Positions 32,216-42,385 of a DNA stretch of 64,000 nucleotides are shown here, in pieces. The notes below the pieces were generated by a model. It searched no databases. It was not told the DNA's origin and was given only the letters and a program-made list of their open reading frames with translations. Made by a program: the position numbers and the translations under genes. The stretch is from Sepiola atlantica (taxonomy: Eukaryota; Mollusca; Cephalopoda; Sepiida; Sepiolidae). Position 1 is the stretch's first letter. The number at the start of each line of letters is the position of its first letter. The stretch spans positions 75,648,344 to 75,712,343 of the forward strand of contig OY744525.1 of NCBI GenBank assembly GCA_963556195.1, given 5' to 3'.

Positions 32216-32369
32216 GGGAAGAGAAAGGTAGCAGATAAAGATACGGCTATAGAGAGAGGGGGCGGACATAGAAGTTTGAATATAAAGATGTTATACACAC
32301 GATCTTTCTTCAATGTTTTTATGACCCCGAGCAACGCCGGGTAGCCCCGCTAGTCTTTCAATAAACGTC

Positions 32370-33170
32370 AAATATCTAAATGAATAAATGCGAAAGTTGG
32401 GCCCATTTCTCTCACTAACGGTAAAGTGAAACCACCCTATTTCAAGTCAATTCAACTTAATACAATGGACACACCATCTTTGCAAGGTTAAATAATTTGC
32501 ATATTGGTTTTGAAAAAGTTAATTTTATTAAATAACTATTGTTTGTTATTGTTCTTTAATTCAATGATTCTTTTGATTTTAATATAACAAACCGTTCTGA
32601 TCTGCAATATTGTTTTATTTCCTTTCTTTAGAGGGACTGACTTGATTTTCTAAATTGCAATTGAAAATGAAAATTGATTTCTTCTTTCTTTTCCATTCTA
32701 TAAAGATAAATAAATCTGTTTCAAAATTACCAAAATATTAATGTTTAGCATTTACAACAAAAAGTTATGAATGAAAAGTTTATTATTTTAAATTAGAAGG
32801 GCTACCGGCTTTGTCCAAGGGAGGGGGGGGGGGGGATAGTAATTAATTTTTTATCAATGACAATTGATTTCCTGCTGTTGTAATATGCGAGGTAAACTTT
32901 ACTGTAAAAAACGAAACAACTAATTGAGGAAAAACAAAACAAATATGCGAGTAAATCTCTACAGGAGAAAAAAAAATGCGAGATAATTTTTACTTAAAAA
33001 ATAAACTAATTCTCTCTCTCTCTTCATAAAAATACATTTGCATACATAATTATTGAAGCGAGCCGGACACACATACATTCACTTTTATTATTTTTATTAT
33101 TGTTTCAAGTAGCAAAGTTTGCGAAGCGATAGCAAGGTGGCAGACCCAGCAAGTATTTTCATATATTTAG
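32370..33170. repeat. Duplicated block, copy 1 (with Helitron tail)
   Basis: Shares with 45900-46870 a long collinear series: CTAAATGAATAAATGCGAAAG, TTTGCATATTGGTTTTG, AAAAGTTAATTTTATT, CAATATTGTTTTATTT, then a junction to a minus-oriented family A-like 3' end (GGGCTACCGGCTTTG at about 32807, with CTAG mutated to TTAG), TGCGAGGTAAA blocks and a (CT)n. The Helitron-like part sits at the same place in both copies, so it was there before duplication. Confidence 0.75.
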
Positions 33171-33199
33171 ATTTTGTCTGTAGCATAACAGGTGTGAAT

Positions 33200-33330
33200 A
33201 ATTGAACATGACATTTTGGACTATGAGATCGGCTATGCCCAGTTCAAATCTCATCGGATCTAGTGTGGTTATTTAACCACTAATACTGTTGGAAAAACTA
33301 TAGCAGCAACTTGTGTTCAACTAATCGTAT
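33200..33330 (+). repeat. tRNA-like SINE fragment
   Basis: GGCTATGCCCAGTTCAAATC (33231-33250) is B-box-like, followed by TCATCGGATCTAGTGTGG, which matches the minus-strand SINE fragment at 1568-1612. The A box is not clear. Confidence 0.4.
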
Positions 33331-33369
33331 GAAATTAATCATTTACAATAGCTGTTTTTTTTACTATTC

Positions 33370-33840
33370 GGTCACCACTTATCAAGGCCAAGAGTCAGTC
33401 AAGGATAAGGGTTAATGAGACAGAATGATTGCCAGCCGAGAGATGAGTAACATTATGGGAGTACTAACATTGATCAATATGGGGCAGTTTATGACAAGAA
33501 TTTGTTGACATTGGATTTCAAAAATACTAAGTTGTAATCAGTAGGGTAGTATCCCGTGATAATGTGTTCCACAGGCGGAAAGCCCTTGTAAAGAAGTTCT
33601 GTCCATGGAAATTCTGCCTGACGCTAGGCAGATGAAGGGAGACAGGAAAGTTACTTTCCGCTGTAGTAAAAAGACGAGTTCTTGCTGTGAATCTCTTACA
33701 TAGGAAGTACTAAAAATCGGAGCACAGTCGAGCACCTTTCATGGAAATAATGATAGAGTAGAGGAAGACTAGCAACATCTCTTCTGTGAGGAAGGAGCTG
33801 TAGGGAAGAGGAGATCATCCATCACTTGTGTTGAGATGCC
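33370..33840 (-). pseudogene. LINE RT C-terminal remnant (as 10873-11895)
   Basis: The minus strand near 33820-33740 reads HRRDVASLPLLYHYFHERCS, equivalent to HRRDVASLSLLYHYVHGRCS at 11510-11570. The remainder, down to 33490, decays through several frames but keeps a K-S-N-V-N-K-F-L-like end. The 65-codon open frame at 33538-33735 lies within it. Confidence 0.7.
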
Positions 33841-33849
33841 ATAAAAAGA

Positions 33850-34255
33850 AAAAAACAGATGAATTATCAACGCAATCAAATATACCGAAAGGTGTCATTG
33901 TTAAATGTCAGCTGCTTTATGCTCCTCATCATTTTTTTAACATCAACAACACAATTATCATCATCATCATCATAATTTTTATATTAATGTACGCATCGTC
34001 ATTATCATTATGAACATCATCACCAGCATTAACATTATCTTCCATGTCATTTTTTATTATTGTTGTCATCGACATTCAACATTTTTTTAAAATTATCACT
34101 GTCATAATCATCAGCAATACAATTATCATTAAACATGAGTTTTGTATTATTTTTCATTGTCATAATCATTATTGTGAAATTTTGGTGACAGCATCATTAT
34201 TCTCCTATCCACCATTTTCCATTATTATTGTCAACATCATTATCAATATGATTAT
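33850..34255. repeat. CAT/ATT-rich imperfect repeats
   Basis: Repeated TCATCATCAT and ATTATTGTCA words from 33955 to 34255; spurious Ile-rich frames. Confidence 0.65.
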
Positions 34256-34257
34256 TA

Positions 34258-34700
34258 TTTGTATGATTTTGGTTATTCGGACTACATTTCTCATCTTGAG
34301 TGTTATCATCACAACGTTTCGACCACTGTAACCTCACGCCTTATTCAGGTGTATCTCTTCGAACTCGGGAATATTTCTGTCAAACTCGGGAATCTGAATG
34401 GAATTTCGAATGTAACCCTTTATTTAATCCACGGGGGTAGCATGCTCTTGTTCCATCAGCCATGACTGTGAAAAGGCTTCAGTAATTCGCAATTCTTCGT
34501 ATCGTCCACACCGTGGATTGAATCTTTAACCTTCAAATGACTATCACTTAGAACTGAATTTAACTTAGTACTGCGCCACGGATCCTTGCGTCCAGATTCC
34601 CGAGTTCGAACAGATACACCTGAAGAAGGCTGAAGGTTACAGCGGTCGAAACGTTGTGATGATAACACTCAAGATGAGAAATATAGTCTGAATTACCAAA
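34258..34700. mobile_element. Foldback family G, full ~440-bp copy
   Basis: The left arm (from about 34268) reads TTCGGACTACATTTCTCATC, CATCACAACGTTTCGACC, TTCAGGTGTATCTCTTCGAA and CTCGGGAAT. The right arm (34595-34698) is its complement, with ATTCCCGAGTTCGAA, CAGATACACCTGAAGAAGG and GGTCGAAACGTTGTGATGAT. The two arms of about 105-130 bp flank a unique centre. Non-autonomous; no transposase. Confidence 0.8.
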
Positions 34701-34737
34701 ATTATGCAAATTATCAATCCTCATTTCAAAAATTCAG

Positions 34738-35130
34738 AAATATGATTATTATTATTTACTAACTAAGCTTTCACACAAGTCATTATCAGTAATTGCTCAC
34801 CGATATTAAACTAGTGGTATTTCTTGGAGTCTGAGTGACAACAAGTCTCCCTAGGTTTCCAGCTCTCTTTCTCTATGACTCTTTACATAACCGTTGCAAA
34901 TCATTTTGCATTAGCGCAACAGCCGTTTATCAGTGATTACTTGTTAGCAACGACCGTTGGTCTACGCTGGAATTTGAGTGGCAATAAGCCTCACCTAAGT
35001 TCCAGTGTTCTCTGCACCCTTCTAGTGGAGGTCTGGTTAGTGCTCTCCCACTTCAGACTTTACTTCAGCGATGACCCTTCACGGCCATTTTTTGTAATAT
35101 CAGCCGACACTGTTGCCATCACATGCATTT
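34738..35130 (+). repeat. Dispersed repeat family D, third plus copy
   Basis: TATTATTATTTACTAACTAA, TGAGTGACAACAAGTC, GGAATTTGAGTGGCAATAAG and CTAGTGGAGGTCTGGTTAGT match 20600-21330 in order. Confidence 0.7.
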
Positions 35131-35139
35131 GTGTATTTT

Positions 35140-35290
35140 TTCTTCTTATTATTATTACTATTATTATTGTGATCATCATCAGATGCATCATAATTATCAT
35201 TTTCAGCATCATCCTTATGATCATCATTATAATATATTTTATTATTGTCATCATCATCACCATTAACAGCATCATCAAAATGACTTCCCC
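35140..35290. repeat. ATT/CATC-rich low complexity
   Basis: Imperfect ATTATT and CATCATCATC words; open frames on both strands are spurious. Confidence 0.7.
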
Positions 35291-35487
35291 TTTCTGAAGT
35301 CGCCCACCCCACAACCATCCCTGCGTCATTCTCGTTATAATTATTCTTCGTTGTCACTTCCTATATCCTCGCTTCTCATTATTTCGCCGCGTTGTTACAT
35401 TTATTTTTGAATTCTCAAACAATAAAAGGAAAGAGCTGTCATACACGAAACTGCAAATCAATGGAAAAGGTAAAAAAAAACAAAAAA

Positions 35488-35488
35488 C

Positions 35489-35545
<57 letters not shown>

Positions 35546-35547
35546 TT
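35488..35547. repeat. (TA)n microsatellite
   Basis: About 58 bp of TA with one TATG interruption. Confidence 0.95.
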
Positions 35548-35629
35548 TTATGAAAGATGCATTTAATGCCAAGAGCAATATATTCTGATTCAATTTTTGA
35601 AAATATATATCTATATATGTATTTATTTT

Positions 35630-35696
35630 TTAGTTTGAGGATGACAAAGTTAGAGCAATGTTTCTCTTTGTCTTGCACATTCAAACTAAATTGTTG
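35630..35696 (+). other. Imperfect hairpin, ~62 nt
   Basis: TTTAGTTTGA pairs with TCAAACTAAA and, inside, GACAAAG pairs with CTTTGTC around a loop of about 16 nt, with a 4/8-nt internal bulge. Size resembles a small-RNA precursor but the bulge is large. It could also be a short foldback remnant. Confidence 0.2.
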
Positions 35697-35879
35697 AAGT
35701 AATGTTATTAGTCTTGTTTGGATAATGGAAAATGAAGAAGAAACAATGCCATAATGGATTGCCATGACGATAAGGACTACTAGACAGCGAAAAAAACTCG
35801 CTTCATGACAATTTTATGTTTTTAATATGTAACATTAAAGAGAATGGGAATGAAGAGGAGAGGGAGTGATAGAGAAAAA

Positions 35880-35883
<4 letters not shown>

Positions 35884-35921
<38 letters not shown>
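35884..35921. repeat. (AT)n microsatellite
   Basis: About 36 bp of AT followed by a CA run. Confidence 0.95.
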
Positions 35922-35927
<6 letters not shown>

Positions 35928-36089
35928 CACACACACATACTAGAAAAGAAAGGGGGAAAATGTTTGAGAATATCATAAATATTGACTAGAAAATATGTCA
36001 TATGCATGTACATGTAAATTGATATTTTTTTTATTTTTTTTAATTTGTTAAATAACTTTCACGGTTAATTTCAGTCCTCCACCTTATCA

Positions 36090-36600
36090 TAAAGGCGGGA
36101 GTAATTTTGGTGGAGTGATGGAGTGGGGGATAGAAGCATGGCTAATAGCCTCCACCTTATAATGAAGACAAATGTGTATTTATATATATGTACTTCCATC
36201 CCGCCAAGCAAAAGTTAGCAAGTAAAACACATGCCTTTTTCTAGCCCTTGGATGAAACCAATTTCAAGTGGCAAGGGAGAGCGAGAAAGCAAATAGAAAG
36301 CACATAAAACTTGCCCTGCCATCTGAAATGAATTCGGAAATAAATCTTTTACTCTATCTTAAAAAGTCACCGGTTGGTGTGGTGTTTTTTTTTTTAGATT
36401 ATCAGAAATGATAATAATCTATGTAAAACTGTGTGTATGTGTGTGTCCTATAGAAAAAAAGGTTAGAGGATCTACAAAAATCTAAAAGTGTATTCACATG
36501 TAAAATTAACCGGGGAAGATAATGGAAGTATCCTGAATCTCTAAGAAAGCTATGGAACAGGGAGGATGGGGCTAGTTTTTCAACCATAATTTGAAAAGAA
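36090..36600 (+). repeat. Dispersed repeat family C, copy 1
   Basis: CTCCACCTTATAATGAAGAC begins a block with CAAATGTGTATTTAT, CAAAAGTTAGCAAGTAAAA, TTTCAAGTGG and CATCTGAAATGAATTCGGAA. It is shared in order with 50735-51105 and 58130-58910. A TATCAGAAATGATAA motif near 36398 is also shared with 58380. Class unknown. Confidence 0.65.
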
Positions 36601-36649
36601 AACACTGTAATTTAATGTATTCCTTCCGCTGAGCATTTTCTTTTAAAAT

Positions 36650-36835
36650 TATCTAACGTTCTTTAAGCTTCTCTTTGGACTAGGGAGGGGAGGGGGACAG
36701 AAACTCGGAAAGGGTGGTTTCAGTAGTGCTCTGGAGGCATCCATAATTTTATTTGGTAGTTTTAGTAGCGCTCTAAACAGGAGCAATAAATGTAAGATTA
36801 CAGTTTTACATTTGGTAAATGATATATAGTAATCA
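36650..36835 (+). mobile_element. Helitron family A internal fragment
   Basis: GTTTCAGTAGTGCTCTGGAG and TTTGGTAGTTTTAGTAGCGC are the complement of 5690-5755 in the minus-oriented element at 5525-6076. The ends are missing. Confidence 0.5.
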
Positions 36836-36839
36836 TAAA

Positions 36840-38600
36840 GTACTCAACATCCTAGATAGAGCAGGTGTGTTTGAACGCAGTATTATCTGGGAGAAAGAAC
36901 TTCTGTCTTTTGTTAACCCGGTATTGGCGAGTTGAAGGGGAATGCCACAGAAAACATGGGAGAAAATGATAAGAATAAATTTGAGAGAAAGAGAGATAAA
37001 TATAGATTTGTCCAGAGATAGCTTAGTTTTGAAGTCAATTTCTAAAAGCCGTCGAACACTTGCCAAGCATGTAAAACAGACATTTAACAAAATATGATGA
37101 TAATGATTGGAGTTAAAATGGAAAACGCTATTCAAAATAAAAAATAAATAAAAATATCAAATTAACAAAGGTATAAATCAAATTAAAAAAGTTAAACTGC
37201 AAATTAAAAAAACGAATATTGTTGATGAATAAATGCATTCAAGGATAATATAGTTAGAAGTGATAAGGATGACGAGGGATAAATATAGACCTGCCCCGAC
37301 GGAGGTTAGTTTAGAAGTTAATTTCTAAAAGCTGTCCAACACATATAAAACAGATGTTTAACCAAATATGATGATAAGTGTCTTATCGAATATTATTGTC
37401 AGGCATATTGTATTTTTTTCCAAAATGCCGACATTTTATTTCCCAGTTCTCCCAGCACAATTCAACTTACTATAACTAACTTTTACTAAAACATGATTTC
37501 AAATCAAAATAAGTTGTTTGAGAATAATTCCGTAAGCATTTCAATGTAAATAATTTAAGCCCTTAAACTAGGAAATTATCTGTTTAAACCTGGGATTAGC
37601 ATCTGTCCTATGAACCTTGAGGTTATTGAATTTAATTTACTTCACCCATCCCCCTTTTTCATATTTATCTGTAAATGCAAAACCTTGAGTCTTCTAGCTG
37701 TTCTTTCTAACCATTGGACTATAAGTATATGAAAAATATAAAAAGAAAAAGAAAGAACTGAAAGAAAGTGAGAAATATATGCATTCTCTTTTCCAATATT
37801 TTAACCTGCTTCGTGACAGGAATGCAATAATAGAATCGAAAGAGTAATTACATAAAGAGAAAAGAGCGTCATAATATATAATCCAGTTCAAAATAGAGAA
37901 ATAAAACAATAAAAGTAAAGATAAACTGTACTCCCCACACGCATACAGATACACACACACATACAGATACACACACACACAAAATTAAAATAAATAAAAT
38001 TTAGAAATAAAAACCGACAAAAATTTCAACAGGAACATTTTGAAAATACTGAAAGGTTAAATCATGCAAAGAATTTTGTATTCTTTACTTTTTTAAAGAA
38101 AAATTTCTTTTCAGAAATGTTGTTGTCAATTAGTTAAGCTCGGAAGGGTTTTGTGCAAAACCGTCAAAAGTAATTAGGAAAATTAAACGTGGAACTCTCA
38201 AAAGGCACAATGGATGAATATGTAATTGAGTGTGGTGGAGTTGGGGGAGAGGGGCTTATATGAGAAGTAAAAAGGGTTTCGTATTTTTTTAAACTCTGAA
38301 ATATGTTAAAATTATGGGCAATCTTGAAGTGTTGATCAATTTTCTTTGTTTACCCAACACTTTTGACAGAGTCGTGTAACTCTCAAAGAATCCCCCCCCC
38401 CAAATAAAGATCCCTCCCCTATAAACGATAAAAACGATAAATTATGAGATATTAAATATACAAAGAAAATGTTCTGCATCCACATATCTTGGCCTTTTCA
38501 TCTGAATCTCTGAAAACAAAGAAATCTTCAGATGTATTACACAGTTTCTTGAGAACAAAGAAATCTTTAACGGTAGTCTAATTTTATTTTTAATTTTATT
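36840..38600. other. AT-rich DNA, no recognisable gene
   Basis: The segments around 37000-37095 and 37280-37375 share TAAATATAGA-TTG/CTCC and TCAATTTCTAAAAGC-GTC-AACAC wording, an imperfect duplication. CA-rich patch at 37935-37980. Nothing coding. Confidence 0.5.
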
Positions 38601-38602
38601 TA

Positions 38603-38700
38603 TCTAATATATAAAATTAAGTTGGACGGATTCTCAAAGTTTTGTTTTTCGGTTAATTTTCGCATATAAAAAAAAATCACATGTTTTCCACTTTTTAGAT
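38603..38700 (+). mobile_element. Helitron-like 5' end, family B
   Basis: A|TCTAATATATAAAATTAAGT followed by TGGACGGATTCTCAAAGTTT; the start matches 63631 (TCTAATATATAAAATAAAGT). The 3' limit is unclear. Confidence 0.4.
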
Positions 38701-39595
38701 GTTAGGTCGGTCTGACACATGTTAATGCATCTTTTTCATTCTACTTCTTTAGAAATCCCCCAAAATAAACTGCTCAGATGTAGAATTGAGACAACTAGCA
38801 CATAAGTAAATAACGTTTTTGTACTTTTTACTTATGGTTGTATTTCTGATGTGCTTAAAAGAATGACGATAAACACTGATGTATAAAAATACAATCTTAA
38901 TTGTCGGTGGCGGTAAACGAGGGGGTGAGTGAGAAAGGTGAAGACAATTGATGGAGGCTGATTTCTAAAACTCTATTACCAGTCAACTCTCTGTCGATCT
39001 TAATTTGGGCTAGTTTATATAATGATTTAAGACGTCCACACATCCACCTGTAAACGCCCATTCTGGGATTTCACCATCGCTATCAATGTAGGCACACCCA
39101 TAGGGCGTTTATTTAGCAATGATAGTATTCGTGTCTGCAAATGTCTATTGCAGGTGTTTTTTTGCATCAAATCCCTAGATATTTTATTTTCCTTAGCGCT
39201 GTTTATGTGTCAATCAACCACGTTTTATTTCATCCGGCCAGGTGCATGTCTGAGTCAAATAGATTTTATTCATGGCAGGTGACATTTCCGGTACACTAGA
39301 CTAGATATTTAACACTATTCCAATAAAAACAGTTTCACACGTTTTACTTCATCTTTTTCGTTCTATTTCTTCAGCATTCAAAATAATTAAAATGTTCCAT
39401 TGTAGCATAGAGACTGTTGAAATAAGTCACTTTTATGTTTATGTTTCAAGAAAAAATTGTGTAACATTACTTATTTGTCTAGAAAACTACACATTCATTA
39501 AACGTTGATACTATTTCTAATCTATTACCCACTGATATATTATGCTATTCAGTCTTACTCTGTTAAAACTTGCATTGTATACATAAACAAAGTTG
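38701..39595. other. No recognisable feature
   Basis: AT-rich with a higher-complexity part at 39000-39300; no motif recognised. Confidence 0.5.
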
Positions 39596-39599
39596 TTTT

Positions 39600-39685
39600 A
39601 GCATTATTTGGATTATTCTCATAATGTTTCGGCCGATGTAACATCGACCTTCTTCAAGTGTATCTTTTCAAAATCGGAAATGCTC
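39600..39685 (+). repeat. Foldback family G, single arm
   Basis: CATAATGTTTCGGCCGATGT, then AACATCGACCTTCTTCAAGT and GTATCTTTTCAAAATCGGAA; the other arm is not found. Confidence 0.6.
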
Positions 39686-39812
39686 AGAATAATATCTTTA
39701 ATCCTTTACAAAACAAACAAACTCATTTAATTACATATAACCCCCTAATCTATCAATATAAAAAGCTGAAAGGATTATAAATTAACTTTAAATATATATA
39801 TATGTATATATA

Positions 39813-39857
39813 CTAGAAGAATGCGTATCCACAGACAACTGCCCTTTATATAATAGA
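39813..39857 (-). mobile_element. 45-bp Helitron remnant: 5' end joined to 3' end
   Basis: On the minus strand it starts TCTATTATATAAAGGGCAGT at 39857 and ends GCATTCTTCTAG at 39813, only 45 bp later. A sequence ending in the same GCATTCTTCTAG adjoins it exactly at 39858. It looks like an extreme internal deletion or a replication by-product. Confidence 0.5.
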
Positions 39858-39904
39858 CTAGAAGAATGCACGTCCCAGAACGAGTAAAATGAATTACTCG
39901 AACA

Positions 39905-40955
39905 GAACAGTTTTGCACCACTTTTATGTCCCCTTATAAATCAAGATATAAAGCTTCCAATTTTGATCAAAATCCATTACATGATTTTGATTCAAAAAAT
40001 ATCTCAAATTTAAGGCTTAAGCTTAAATGGTCTTAATAAGAAATTTAAATTCGTGTCTAATGACTATGGATCAAATTTAATGCAAATCTGAATTTTCAAA
40101 TGGGAGGTTGTGCCTATATTATGCCTCCTAAAACCTTTTAAAATACTCCAAAGAAACTGAAATTTGGGGAATATTAATTGATGTCCAATAAATTTAACAA
40201 AAGTCAAAAATGAATTTTAATAAAGGTAATCTACCCCCCCCCCTCGCATAAAACTAAATATAGAATTAAACTAAATGTAGCCCACATTAGGACCCTTACA
40301 CATAGGAGCAGTGTTCCAAAATTAATGATTAGTTAATCAGTTTAGGAATGAATTCTGTAAACAACTACACCTACCTAACTTTATATAAATAGAGAGATAT
40401 ATAAATAAAAGTTAGGTAGGTGTATATATTTAAATATATGTTTGTATGGTTTAAACCCCGAAACTAAGTAACACATCATTATGCATTTTGGAACAGAGCT
40501 ACAAGGTGTAAAAGTGGATAATGTGGACTATATCTAGTTTAATTTATTCTTATGCAAAGGAAGGGGGGGGGCGACTGGAACTCTTCTTGAAAATTCAAAT
40601 ACCTCCAATTTAGATGAAATTTTAACTATTAATAAATAAATATTCCTAAATTTCAGTGTCTTCCAAGTATTTTAAAAGGTTGTTAAGGGGCATAATATGG
40701 GCACAATCTTTCATTTGAAAATTCAAATATTTTTCGATTTGGATAAAATGGGACACCAATTCTGCAAGATTCCCCGAATTTCGATTTCTTTTCATTAAAT
40801 TTAAGCCCTAAATTTTCGACATTTTTTTTTCTCGAATCAAAATAATTTAATATATTTTGATCAACATAAGGATTCTAGACATAAGGCTTAGTAGCATATA
40901 TATTTTGATTTTAATCTTATTAAGGAAGTAATGCAAAACTTTTGCTTGGTTAATC
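39905..40955. mobile_element. Foldback family F, ~1.05-kb palindrome
   Basis: The left arm (39905-40390) reads CAGTTTTGCACCACTTTTAT through AAGGCTTAAGCTTAAATGGT to CACCTACCTAACTTTATATA. The right arm (40410-40950) is its diverged complement, from AAAGTTAGGTAGGTG to AGTAATGCAAAACTTTTG. Arms of about 490-530 bp meet at a short centre near 40400. Single-arm copies are at 10385-10735 and 15840-16395. No transposase; arms differ by many substitutions and small indels, so it is not recent. Confidence 0.75.
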
Positions 40956-40959
40956 AATT

Positions 40960-41360
40960 TTATAATTACCATCATGAGAGGACTATTCTGCTCATTATCT
41001 TTAATCCTACAATTTTTTTCCTTAAAAAAAAATCATAAAATTATCTATATTCTTCCAATTCCTACTAAGCGAAAATATTCCCAGCACTTATTACAATCTA
41101 CTTGCTTATCATTTGAATAATGGATTTTTTCTTAATAATTCAATTCAAATGTTATCTGTGTGCGTCAATTTACCACATATCAGCCATAGAATTATCTTAA
41201 CACTCATAGAATTTACTTATAAGTCAGGAGTTATGTTACACATGGAATGTAAGGATGACTTTTGAACTCAGGGTCAACTACATAGGAATATATCAGCTGA
41301 TTGACAAACACAAAAAAAGTGCTATTACGATGTCACCTGATATTATATTAGATTAGATTT
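40960..41360. other. AT-rich DNA, no recognisable feature
   Basis: Nothing recognised. Confidence 0.5.
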
Positions 41361-41361
41361 G

Positions 41362-41709
41362 TGAGGTGCGACATGAAGGCGATTGATATCAACATTGGGT
41401 ATTGGGAGAGCATTGCAGATGACCGTTCAAGATGGAAAGGAACCCTGAATCAACATCTGAAATCAGGGGAGGAGAAGCTGATGAACGTGGTTGCAGAAAA
41501 GCGTGCACGCAGAAAAGAGCATCAATACCAACAGATCAGAAACCACATATGTTTGTAACTTTTACAACAGAGACTGCCACTTCCACATTGGTCTCTTTAG
41601 CCACAAGCAGCATTGCTCCAGCTGATTAAACAGACAGGACGAATAGGCTAAGGATGCATCACCCATGGTCGACCCTGGCCGACAGAGGCCTACTACTACT
41701 ACTACTATA
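41362..41709 (+). pseudogene. RTE-like LINE 3' end with zinc-finger-like tail
   Basis: The first frame reads RCDMKAIDINIGYWESIADD + RSRWKGTLNQHLKSGEEKLM, a conserved C-terminal stretch of animal endonuclease-reverse transcriptase LINEs (K/R-x-D-M-K-A-L-x-I ... W-E-x-x-A-x-D-R-x-x-W). After a frameshift near 41550 it continues VCNFYNRDCHFHIGLFSHKQ + HC, a decayed version of the C-x-x-C-x-R-x-C-x-S-R-I-G-L-x-S-H-x-x-x-C zinc-finger-like end. The 3' UTR includes GCATCACCCATGGTCGACCC and ends in (TAC)n, as expected for this class. RT and endonuclease domains are absent. Confidence 0.85.
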
Positions 41710-41784
41710 TAAGACTACCATAATCACCACTGACATATTATCATTCATTTATTCCATAGTCATAATCGTATAAAATGCTTGGAT

Positions 41785-42385
41785 TATTTGGATTATCCAG
41801 ACGATTATTCTCGTCTTGACCGTTACATTCTCAACGTTTCGGCCTTCTTCAGTAGCATCTCTTTGAACTTGTGAATCTTTGGATTACTCAGACGACTGTT
41901 CTCATCTTGGATGCTATTCTCACAACATTATGGCCGATATAACTTCCGACCTTCTTCAGGTGCATCTTGTCTTTATGTTGAACTAAAAAATCTGTACAGA
42001 ATTTCTAACAGAACCCTTTATTTAATCCATGGGGGTAACTTACTTTTGTTCAGTCAGCCACGGACAGGTAGAAGTAGCAAGAACCCGTGACATAAGTAAT
42101 AATTAATTCTAACTGACAGTCTTCTAGTGGTTAATGGTTCAAACCTCAGTATGTGTCATACTAAGAATACAATTACGAATTACTTCTACCTAGTCATGAC
42201 TGATGGAACAAGAACAAGCTACCTCCATGGATTAAATAAAGGGGTTCGTTCAAAGTTCCATACAGATTCCAGAGTTCAACAAGATGTATCTGAAGAAGGT
42301 CAGAGGTTACATCGTCCAAAATGTTGTGAGAATACAATCCCAGATGAAAACAGTAGTGAAATAATACAAATTATCAATCCTCCAA
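41785..42385. mobile_element. Foldback family G, compound copy
   Basis: A partial left arm at 41785-41875 (CTCAACGTTTCGGCC, TTCTTCAGTAGCATC) is followed by a second, complete left arm from about 41880 (GGATTACTCAGACGACTGTT, CTTCTTCAGGTGCATC). The element runs through TTTATTTAATCCATGGGGGT and its inverse ACCTCCATGGATTAAATAAA to the right arm near 42270-42385. The right arm is the first unit of the 117-bp array. The 88-codon open frame at 42127-42393 lies across the inverted arm and is not a gene. Confidence 0.75.

Larger units (their letters stand above)
28446..32353 (+). mobile_element. 3.9-kb Helitron candidate carrying three tandem arrays
   Basis: The left end reads A|TCTCTTATATAAAGGGCAC, the family A 5' terminus. 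The right end reads ACCCCGAGCAACGCCGGGTA, a short spacer, then CTAG|T, the family A 3' hairpin end. No other family A terminus lies between, so I read it as one element on the plus strand, inserted between A and T. Inside are a 161-bp spaced direct repeat (CCCATAATCCCTTGCCGGAT at 28758 and 28919), then three GC-rich arrays: 29115-29799, 29805-31135 and 31136-32215. There is no Rep/helicase frame. Other family A copies are only 0.4-0.6 kb, so array growth or capture accounts for most of the length. A chimera of two elements is the main alternative. Confidence 0.6.

Noticed and set aside
35630..35696. microRNA precursor
   Set aside because: The internal loop is large and asymmetric and no conserved mature sequence was recognised; kept only as a low-confidence hairpin.
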